Positions 1-5,362 of a stretch of 18,703 nt of DNA are shown here, in pieces. Below the pieces are notes generated by a model. That model ran no database searches. It saw only the letters and a list, made by a program, of their open reading frames with translations, and was not told the origin of the DNA. Each line of letters starts with the position of its first letter. Position 1 is the stretch's first letter. Origin of the DNA: QHWK01 sp035315685 (GTDB taxonomy: Bacteria; Acidobacteriota; Vicinamibacteria; Vicinamibacterales; CAVVIG01); contig DATFXR010000027.1 of assembly GCA_035315685.1 (NCBI GenBank), positions 1 through 18,703 on the forward strand, read 5' to 3'. A program made the translations under genes and the position numbers.

Positions 1-165
1 GCCCATGATCCGCGTGATTCGCGCGGCGAGCTTCGTGTGTGCCTGAAGGTTCCACCTGAAGATGTCGCCCACTGAAATGTGGACGAGATCGCAGGCGTCC
101 TTGAGCATCCTGGCCTGCGTACCCTTCCCACAGCCCTGAACGCCCATGATGATGTATTTGTGCAT
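1..165 (-). CDS. adk: Adenylate kinase family protein, N-terminal part (cut by window edge)
   Basis: The minus strand encodes 55 codons from an ATG at 165-163 running off the left edge. The protein begins MHKYIIMGVQGCGKGTQARM, whose GVQGCGKGT stretch is a Walker A loop of the adenylate kinase type (GxxxxGKGT). It is followed at residues about 30-37 by ISVGDIFR, the counterpart of the STGDMLR AMP-binding segment. Adenylate kinase interconverts ATP plus AMP with two ADP in the cytosol. Only the first quarter of a typical 190-220 residue enzyme is present, so the lid and later catalytic arginines cannot be checked. No strong Shine-Dalgarno is visible; a G-rich GGGGCG lies about 5 bases before the start. 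A related nucleoside monophosphate kinase is possible, but the Q-G-C-G-K-G-T-Q wording favours adenylate kinase. Confidence 0.85.
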   Translation of the reverse strand, partial: MHKYIIMGVQGCGKGTQARMLKDACDLVHISVGDIFRWNLQAHTKLAARITRIMG

Positions 166-185
166 CGTGCGCCCCGCGGTGGCGC

Positions 186-194
186 ATCATAGCA
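186..194 (-). promoter_or_regulatory. Candidate extended -10 promoter element for adk
   Basis: Reading the minus strand, TGCTATGAT matches an extended -10 (TGnTATAAT) with one mismatch and ends 20 bases before the adk start codon. No good -35 hexamer is visible at 16-18 bases upstream, which extended -10 promoters can tolerate. The implied leader would be only about 13 bases, which fits the absence of a clear Shine-Dalgarno. This is motif evidence only. Confidence 0.35.
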
Positions 195-299
195 AACGCA
201 CGTGTGCACTCGGTAGCATCAACTGCCTGGCAGGCGGTGTCCCCGCGCGATCCGTTCAGTGCACTGACGCGTCCCGCCGAGCCTCGGGCATTTCGCCTG

Positions 300-457
300 G
301 GTACGGCGACGCGGCACTGGCCCACGATGGCGCGGACCTCGGCGTCTTCGATCGCGAGCTGTGCGGCAACGTCCTGAAAGCCATTCTGCGTTCCGACGCG
401 AAACCCCTCACTGAACCTTCGCCCGGCCTCGTCGAGACGTCCACCGGCTGCCAGCTG
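300..457 (-). other. Coding-like remnant, unidentified
   Basis: One minus-strand frame is open from 457 downward and reads plausibly as protein, for example EGFRVGTQNGFQDVAAQL followed by AIEDAEVRAIVGQC. It has no start codon near its upstream end; a TGA lies directly before it in frame. It loses protein-like composition below about 300, and the open frame then runs on under adk. I do not recognise the family. It may be the tail of a decayed gene, or chance in GC-rich DNA. The rest of 166-497 shows nothing I can support. Confidence 0.2.
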
Positions 458-497
458 TCAGCCACGCCAGCCATACGAAACGCCGTTTGGTGTTCGT

Positions 498-632
498 GAC
501 GCGGCTGATTCGGCGATCGCTCGAGCGAACGGTACCGCAGTGATCGCTGAACACCGCAACGATCCGCTCAAGGTGTTGCTGGTTCAAAATCAGCAGACGG
601 TCGAAACGTTCTGAACGGGCCGTGCGCACGAA
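498..632 (-). pseudogene. Integrase/transposase C-terminal relic (copy A)
   Basis: The minus strand reads FVRTARSERFDRLLILNQ then QHLERIVAVFSDHC. This matches the end of the rve/DDE integrase core found in many insertion-sequence transposases, typically 'ERFVRTVRxECLDxLLIxxxxHLExVLxxYxxHYNxxRPH'. The final HYNxxRPH block has decayed to HCGTVRSS, and the catalytic DDE residues and N-terminal domain are absent. Upstream, around 640-700, the frame is scrambled, although a short GSRVVR remains of the usual 'RVVRTP' stretch. A second relic with about 85% nucleotide identity over some 60 bases lies inverted at 2059-2175. Both look like remnants of one insertion-sequence family. Confidence 0.55.
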
Positions 633-849
633 CGGTACGAGTGCCCCGGACTTTGCGCGCAGGGTGTACACCCGCATGGCGCGGTGCCGTACCACTCGCG
701 AACCAGAAGTACAAGCGCCTATTTGCTGACAGCGCCTAAATCCCGGGATCCAATCGTCCATCGGCGTCGCTCGCGAAGACTGCCGACTTTACCTTTTGAC
801 GGACGAGAGAGAGGCGCATTCCAAGGACGCGTCGTCCCGTGTTGGATTC

Positions 850-1314
850 CTATTTCAGCCGGTCGTAGACCTTCCTCGCTACGCCCTTGATCGCCTCGGT
901 CGGATCCCCTTTTCCGCTGAACTCGATGGAAAAGAACGTCAGGCCCTTGAGCACCTGCAGCTCGGCGTGCTTGTCGTTGTACCAGCACGTCACGTCACCG
1001 AGCCCTGTCAGCCCTTGCTTGTCTTTCTGCGCACACATCCCTTTGTAGATGGTCGCGGTCGCGGCGGTGAGGGGAATCACATTCAAATGGACCTTGTGAA
1101 GGCCTGATCCCGAATACTCGCAGCTCGACGGCCCGCCTGGCACTTCGGTCTTTCGAGGGCCCTCGACGGTTTCACCCAACGCTGTGGCCGCGTCCTCCTT
1201 GGTCAAGAGCGAACAGGCCCCGCTGGCGGCGGGCGCGACAGACTGCGAAGTCCAAGCGGACGAGACGCCGGCAATCAACAGGACCAGGGCAGCCACAAAT
1301 GCGGTCGCTCGCAT
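850..1314 (-). CDS. Small secreted protein with four cysteines, function unknown
   Basis: This 154-residue protein starts with a clear Sec signal peptide: MRATAF, a hydrophobic core VAALVLLIAGV, and a probable cleavage after SSA at residue 20. The mature part contains four cysteines at 34, 65, 94 and 110, enough for two disulfides after export. It carries the blocks ACSLLTKEDAATALGE and GPSSCEYSGSG, which resemble small secreted or lipoprotein-like proteins of the DUF3558 type; here there is no lipobox cysteine at the cleavage site. The start is well supported: AAGGAGG lies at 1319-1325, four bases before ATG. It sits 23 bases downstream of a broken gene on the same strand, so it may have lost its original upstream partner. 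It looks intact. The substrate or role is not inferable. Confidence 0.8.
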   Translation of the reverse strand: MRATAFVAALVLLIAGVSSAWTSQSVAPAASGACSLLTKEDAATALGETVEGPRKTEVPGGPSSCEYSGSGLHKVHLNVIPLTAATATIYKGMCAQKDKQGLTGLGDVTCWYNDKHAELQVLKGLTFFSIEFSGKGDPTEAIKGVARKVYDRLK

Positions 1315-1337
1315 ATCGCCTCCTTCGAAAGCCGCGG

Positions 1338-1678
1338 CTATTTCTTCCCCGCCCTTTCCTCGGCGCGTGCGCCACGCAGCCCGCCCTCCATCGCGTAGTT
1401 ATGCTCGTGGCACGCGTACTCGAAGAGACGTGCGCTCGTCGCCGCGAACGGCTCTCGATCGTCCACGGCGTGGACCATGTGTCGGGATCGTCCACGGTCG
1501 CACGATACGTGATCGTCGACGGCCCGGTCCGCGTCAAACGCTCGACGACGTGGATGCGGCCCGTCGAGCCGCCATATTGAACCTTCTCGCTGACATTCGT
1601 CGTATCGACGACGAGCGTGTCGCCTTCCCAATGACCGACTGAATCGCCGAACCATCGCCGAATGTTCTGCGCAAGGTG
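1338..1678 (-). pseudogene. 'GHWEGDTLVVDTTN' family protein, truncated and frameshifted
   Basis: The minus strand reads HLAQNIRRWFGDSVGHWEGD, then TLVVDTTNVSEKVQYGG and PDTWSTPWTIE. These match the C-terminal half of a secreted protein family common in Acidobacteriota, whose function I do not know. After PWTIE the frame breaks: the expected ending PFAATSARLFEYACHEHNY continues in another frame to GARAEERAGKK and a stop at 1338-1340. The break lies near 1452 and fits loss of one base (GAG AG CCG TTC). The usual N-terminal half is missing, and other remnant sequence lies directly upstream. It is therefore both truncated and frameshifted, and no longer a working gene. Confidence 0.65.
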
Positions 1679-1693
1679 CTCACCGCCGATTCG

Positions 1694-1741
1694 AATGATT
1701 GCGCCGAGCCCCGCACCAACCGGCGCCTCCCCGACGCCCCG
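1694..1741 (-). pseudogene. Xanthine-dehydrogenase-like C-terminal motif remnant
   Basis: The minus strand reads RGVGEAPVGAGLGAII. It resembles the conserved glycine-rich 'GxGEPPVGAGxGAI' segment near the C-terminus of the molybdopterin subunit of xanthine dehydrogenase-type enzymes. The match is short, so chance is possible, but it lies about 110 bases downstream of an N-terminal remnant of the same kind of protein. Together they would represent the two ends of one gene with about 650-700 codons removed. The sequence between them (about 1742-1848) is unrecognised. Confidence 0.35.
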
Positions 1742-1848
1742 CACATCGTCGTACGCCCACTGAGCGCCTGGCCGCCGGCCGGCATCTGATCTTCGTTCGC
1801 GCTCGCGCAGTCCTGCGACGTCCATGTCACGGTCTTCAGTTTGCCGCC

Positions 1849-1969
1849 GCGCTTGCAGAACGACATACCGTCAACCGGTAGTCTTCCACGTATATTTCGC
1901 GCCGCCGGTCACCTTGGCGATCAGGTCCGGCGTCGTGTAATTGTGGCCGAGCAGTTTATGGTCGGACAT
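1849..1969 (-). pseudogene. Xanthine dehydrogenase molybdopterin subunit, N-terminal remnant
   Basis: From an ATG at 1969 the minus strand reads MSDHKLLGHNYTTPDLIAKV then TGGAKYT. This is the opening of the molybdopterin-binding large subunit of xanthine/aldehyde dehydrogenase-type enzymes ('LLGxNYTTPDLxAKVTGRAKYAEDF'). The original frame ends at a TGA at 1873-1871, but the expected continuation EDYR-L-DGMSFCKR can be read by switching frames twice between about 1890 and 1870. After FCKR the family resemblance stops. Cofactor-binding and catalytic domains are absent. The start codon appears to overlap the stop of a preceding remnant frame (GCCGATGTCCGACCATAA), as is usual between the small and large subunit genes. 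Confidence 0.6.
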
Positions 1970-1990
1970 CGGCCGCGTCTGCTGCCTGCT

Positions 1991-2020
1991 TCAAACGTGC
2001 GGCATATGGATACTCCTTTT
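1991..2020 (-). pseudogene. Ribosome site plus four-codon start, probable relic of a small [2Fe-2S] subunit gene
   Basis: On the minus strand AAAAGGAG (2020-2013) is followed after seven bases by ATG CCG CAC GTT TGA, reading MPHV and stop. The ribosome-binding site is near perfect, yet the frame ends at once. MPHV is a common beginning of the iron-sulfur small subunit encoded just before the xanthine dehydrogenase large subunit, whose N-terminal remnant follows at 1969. Another frame between them (RLKQAADAADVRP, stop at 1958-1956) could be the tail of the same small subunit. The assignment rests on position and four residues, so it is an inference. Confidence 0.3.
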
Positions 2021-2058
2021 CTTGGTCGCAGTCACGACGAGCCGACTCGTGTCGGCGC

Positions 2059-2175
2059 CGTCCAAACATACGCCTCGAATGTTTCGACTGCCTGCTGATT
2101 CTGAACCAGCCACACCTCGAGCGGATCGTTGCGGCGTTCACCGATCACTACAGCGGTCACCGGCCCGCTGAGACG
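2059..2175 (+). pseudogene. Integrase/transposase C-terminal relic (copy B)
   Basis: The plus strand reads IRLECFDCLLILNQPHLERI followed by VAAFTDHYSGHRP. It is the better preserved of two relics of the C-terminal end of an rve-type DDE integrase; the HY-x-G-HRP ending is still recognisable. No catalytic residues, N-terminal domain or terminal inverted repeats are visible. It is inverted relative to copy A at 498-632, so the two bracket the region containing the secreted protein gene and the decayed oxidoreductase genes. Similar DNA in copy A covers roughly 531-611. Confidence 0.6.
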
Positions 2176-2199
2176 CGACGCGACGGCCGCGTCGTTGGA

Positions 2200-2634
2200 T
2201 CACTTGAAAGCGTCCAGTGGCGCGGCCGTGGTCGTCGTCTGTCCGACTTCAATGAGGTAGCCGTCCGGATCCCGCATGTAGCAGCGGAGCTCCGTGGCGT
2301 GAACTTTCGGTTCGGTGATGAACATCGCCCCGCGCGAGTGCCAACGCTCGTAGAACCGCTTGATGTCACTCACGCGCAGGTTGAGGAAGCAGCCGAGCTC
2401 GTCCGGGTGCCTGGGCGGCGTGGCGGTCACTTCCGGCTTATCGTCTGTCGGCCCTCCGCCGACGTTGATGATGAGCCATGTATTTCCCAGACGGAGGAGT
2501 GTCGGTTCGCCGGTGCGAAGCGCCTCGGCGCCGAGCACGTCGCGATAAAACGCCGTCGAGCGTGGTACGTCTGCGACGATGAGCGTGACAGTGACCACGA
2601 ACTCGAGGCCAGGTCCGATGGTTGTGGGCGTCAT
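2200..2634 (-). CDS. Glyoxalase/bleomycin-resistance (VOC-fold) protein
   Basis: This 144-residue protein has the two-repeat layout of the vicinal oxygen chelate superfamily. Repeat one is VTVTLIVADVPRSTAFYRDV (residues about 14-33); repeat two begins FLNLRVSDIKRFYERW (83-98) and ends YMRDPDGYLIEVGQ. Glu129 in YLIEVGQ is the usual C-terminal metal ligand. The position where many members have the first metal histidine ('HVxLxVxD') reads Thr-Val-Thr, so metal binding may be altered. VOC proteins include glyoxalases, dioxygenases and antibiotic-binding proteins; the substrate cannot be told. I chose the ATG at 2634 because the fold starts just after it and AAAGGAG lies 11 bases upstream; longer in-frame starts add sequence unlike the family. 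It is divergent from the large operon. Confidence 0.85.
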   Translation of the reverse strand: MTPTTIGPGLEFVVTVTLIVADVPRSTAFYRDVLGAEALRTGEPTLLRLGNTWLIINVGGGPTDDKPEVTATPPRHPDELGCFLNLRVSDIKRFYERWHSRGAMFITEPKVHATELRCYMRDPDGYLIEVGQTTTTAAPLDAFK

Positions 2635-2685
2635 GAGAGTCAGTACTCCTTTGCAGGTCCGGGGGCTTCGCGGAACAGAGTCCTC

Positions 2686-2714
2686 GTAATAGTGGTCGCG
2701 CGCGTCGACATCAG
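2686..2714 (-). promoter_or_regulatory. Weak candidate promoter for the VOC gene
   Basis: On the minus strand CTGATG and TATTAC are separated by 17 bases, giving 3/6 and 4/6 matches to the vegetative -35 and -10 hexamers. The element lies about 52 bases before the VOC start. The match is weak and rests on spacing and position only. Confidence 0.2.
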
Positions 2715-2715
2715 A

Positions 2716-2743
2716 TTGACATGAGCTCTGGGACTGATACATC
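2716..2743 (+). promoter_or_regulatory. Weak candidate promoter toward the large operon
   Basis: A perfect TTGACA (2716-2721) is followed after 16 bases by TACATC (2738-2743), a poor -10. It points toward the five-gene operon but would leave a leader of about 350 bases. The 464-base gap 2635-3098 otherwise shows no gene I can support and no convincing terminator. The operon promoter could equally be closer to 3099 and of an alternative sigma type. Confidence 0.15.
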
Positions 2744-3098
2744 GCTGACGAGCGGCTGCTTTCGAATCTGCGCGTAGTCGAGCATCTCCGAAGCGGGCCG
2801 GCGTATGCAGTCGCACATCTCGCCGTCGCTCGGAATGGCCCAAGCCACGCGGGAGGTCTCGATTCGATCGCGCCGCCCCGCCGGCACCATTCTGCCCTGG
2901 ACTGATCTTCATCGCCTTTCACGGTCGGTGAGAGCGCGGAGTCGTCTTTCCGATCGACTTTGCGATCTTAGAAGTAGCCTCGGACTTCTCGCGATTCCTG
3001 CACGGAGACTCGCCAGGAGACACCTGGGCACCGAAACGAATTCTGCGGTCCGGTCACTCTTAAAGCAAATGCGGGCCGCCCGCCGCGTCTCGTGACGC

Positions 3099-5357
3099 AT
3101 GCGTGCACCTGCTGAACGGTCGCGTATGAGCGCGTCTGCCATCGGCAACGTCGTCGACGAAGCTGGACAAGGCCTCTCCGCCCTCGACATCACCCTCGAC
3201 GATATCTCGCGCGTGCGGGAGGTCTCGCTCGCCCGAGCCTCCACGGTCACCGGCCAGTTCTCGCTCGGTCCTTATCCCGCCGACGCGCCGGCGGCGAACG
3301 AGCCCGGCAAGCAGGCGCGCCAGCTGCGGCTGCGCGTGCTCGTCGGACAGCACATCCTCAAAGAGATCGTAGTTGCCGACACGCCGCAACCTCTCGCTTT
3401 CGGGACGATTACGGTGAAGCGGGATGAAGCGACGAGCTGGTTCGCAACATTGGGCACAGGGCAGCCGTCGCGAGTCAGCCGGTCCGACACCCTCCGCTGG
3501 CTCGTGGACAACGAAGCTGCCTGGGGCCGCACGCAGCAGGTGATCGCCGCGGCCGACACGCTCGACATCATGCAGCTGCACATCGATGTCGACGAGTTCA
3601 AGCCGAACGAACGGGACGAGAAGCCGCAGATCGTGCTCTTCTTCGATTCGACGCCGGCCCCTCTCGATGCGGCGCACAAGCGCGGCATGGACCCCGACGA
3701 TGCCCGCATCGAGCGGTCAGTCCTCGCGCGAGTGAAGGAAGGCAAGGACGTACGGGTTCAGATCCCGGAGATGCGCGTCGATCGGAACGGTCTGGCTGCG
3801 ATCGGCACGGTCGCGGGCATCACCGGGCTGTTGGCACTCGGCGGTGTCGTGTCGGGACTGTTGCTCGTCCTCGTCTCGGCAGTCGCCATCGTCGGCGTCG
3901 TTGCCTTCGGCCTCTTGTACATCGTTGTCGACAAGTTCGTCTTCCGCGATCAGTTCCACCACAAGCAGCTGGCACGATGGTTCGAGCAGGCCATCGCGAG
4001 CCTTCAGACCACGACGCCGCCGGGCGCGGTGCGCGTCGCCGATCTGCGCTTCCGGTCGAACAACCTCACGCACTCGAAGCTGGTCATCGATCGCGGTGTC
4101 GAGGCGGTGGTCCTCGGCTCGCCCTTCGGCCAGTCCTACTTCAACGACCCGCGGCACGTCATCGACGACCCGCGGCGCGGCAGCAGCGCGAGCAAGGGAC
4201 CGATTCACGAGATGAGCGTCTCGGTGCGGGGAGGCTCCGTGGGCTACCTGCAGGAACTGTTCAACAACCATTGGAACATCGCCGAGCCATCCGACGCGCT
4301 GCCGGTGACTCCGGCGATTCCGATGGCACCGACCAGCCTGAACCCAGGCGAATTCCAATGCGACGTGCAGGTCGTCCGCACGCTCGACAAAATGTTCACG
4401 CCGGGCGGGGACGGCGAAAAGGGAGTCCTCGAAGCGTACCTGCGCGCCATCCGCTTCGCGAGCCGCTTCATCTACATCGAGAACCAGTACTTCAACAACG
4501 ACGCCATCACCGAGGCGCTCGTCGACGCCGTCGGCCGGAACGTCAAGGTGATTCTGCTGCTCAACCCGGCACCGGACATGCCGTTCTATCTCGGCTGGCA
4601 GCAGAAGGCAGTACGGCGCATCGCCGATTCGCTGAAAAAGAACGGCATCAACCCTGACGATCGCCTTGGCGTGTTCAGCGCCTGGACGCACGAGGCCGCC
4701 GACGCGACCAGGCCCAAGCCGACGCTCGTCGATACCTACCTGCACACGAAGTCCGCGCTGATCGACAACATCTGGGCCACCGTCGGCTCCGCCAATCTCG
4801 ACGGCGCGTCGCTCGATTATCTGCAGTACGCGCGTCCGCTCCTCGACGGCGATCTGCGCAACACCGAGGCGAACGTCGTGGTGTTCGAGGGGCCTGGCAC
4901 GATCGTCTCGGCGGTGGATGCGCTGCGACGGCAGTTGTGGAAGGAGCACCTTGGCTTCGCGGATCCGTCGGCGCCCGAGCTCGCTGATTCGCCGTCGAAG
5001 GACTGGCTTGCGGTCTGGCGGCAGCGCGCCACGTTGAAGAAACAAGGGCTCATGACGAACCTCAACACGGTGAGCCCGATCCGCGTCCTGGAATTTCCGA
5101 AGGCGGCGTTCGAGGACCAGGTCCCACAACGCAAGCGGTTCGGCAATCACGCGACCGCGATCGCCTACCTGCAGCACCTGTTCAGTCCCGACGAGAAGCC
5201 ACGCGACGTCATCGTGTCGCAGTACACCGTGCTCGGCGAGAGTGGCCCGCCAAACCACACGTTTCATTACGACCCGCCCGCATCGGGCACGCCGCGCGCT
5301 CGCGTTGAAGCGCCGGCTCCGGGCATCTCGATTTCCGGCGAACCCGAGATCACATAA
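3099..5357 (+). CDS. Phospholipase D-like protein with N-terminal beta domain and inserted membrane hairpin
   Basis: First gene of the operon, 752 residues. Residues about 12-115 (IGNVVDEAGQGLSALDI onward) look like a carboxypeptidase-regulatory or transthyretin-like beta sandwich. The PLD part begins near 132 with LRWLVDNEAAWGRTQQVI and DIMQLHIDVDEF. A long hydrophobic stretch at about 231-279 could form one or two membrane helices. The first HKD motif at 325 is irregular: H325-S-K327 with Asp331 one residue early, then GSPFG. The second is canonical: H549-T-K551, D556, GSAN 563-566. IYIENQYF near 459 is typical of PLD enzymes. Such enzymes hydrolyse phosphodiesters of lipids or nucleic acids; the substrate is unknown here. 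Neither ATG 3099 (shortly after an in-frame TGA at 3093) nor ATG 3126 has a Shine-Dalgarno; 3126 starts right at the conserved domain and may be the real start. No signal peptide is visible. It ends five bases before the next gene. Confidence 0.85.
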   Translation: MRAPAERSRMSASAIGNVVDEAGQGLSALDITLDDISRVREVSLARASTVTGQFSLGPYPADAPAANEPGKQARQLRLRVLVGQHILKEIVVADTPQPLAFGTITVKRDEATSWFATLGTGQPSRVSRSDTLRWLVDNEAAWGRTQQVIAAADTLDIMQLHIDVDEFKPNERDEKPQIVLFFDSTPAPLDAAHKRGMDPDDARIERSVLARVKEGKDVRVQIPEMRVDRNGLAAIGTVAGITGLLALGGVVSGLLLVLVSAVAIVGVVAFGLLYIVVDKFVFRDQFHHKQLARWFEQAIASLQTTTPPGAVRVADLRFRSNNLTHSKLVIDRGVEAVVLGSPFGQSYFNDPRHVIDDPRRGSSASKGPIHEMSVSVRGGSVGYLQELFNNHWNIAEPSDALPVTPAIPMAPTSLNPGEFQCDVQVVRTLDKMFTPGGDGEKGVLEAYLRAIRFASRFIYIENQYFNNDAITEALVDAVGRNVKVILLLNPAPDMPFYLGWQQKAVRRIADSLKKNGINPDDRLGVFSAWTHEAADATRPKPTLVDTYLHTKSALIDNIWATVGSANLDGASLDYLQYARPLLDGDLRNTEANVVVFEGPGTIVSAVDALRRQLWKEHLGFADPSAPELADSPSKDWLAVWRQRATLKKQGLMTNLNTVSPIRVLEFPKAAFEDQVPQRKRFGNHATAIAYLQHLFSPDEKPRDVIVSQYTVLGESGPPNHTFHYDPPASGTPRARVEAPAPGISISGEPEIT

Positions 5358-5362
5358 CGGCC

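Noticed and set aside
146..499. A 117-codon plus-strand open frame
   Set aside because: It overlaps the adk start on the other strand and has no ribosome site or recognisable sequence.
1172..1825. A single 217-codon minus-strand gene
   Set aside because: Only its middle is family-like. Its beginning is remnant sequence of another gene, and its end runs out of frame across the start of the secreted protein gene.
2640..3095. Small open frames at 2640-2912 (minus) and 2805-3095 (plus)
   Set aside because: Arg/Ser-rich composition, no convincing ribosome sites and no recognised motifs, so treated as intergenic.
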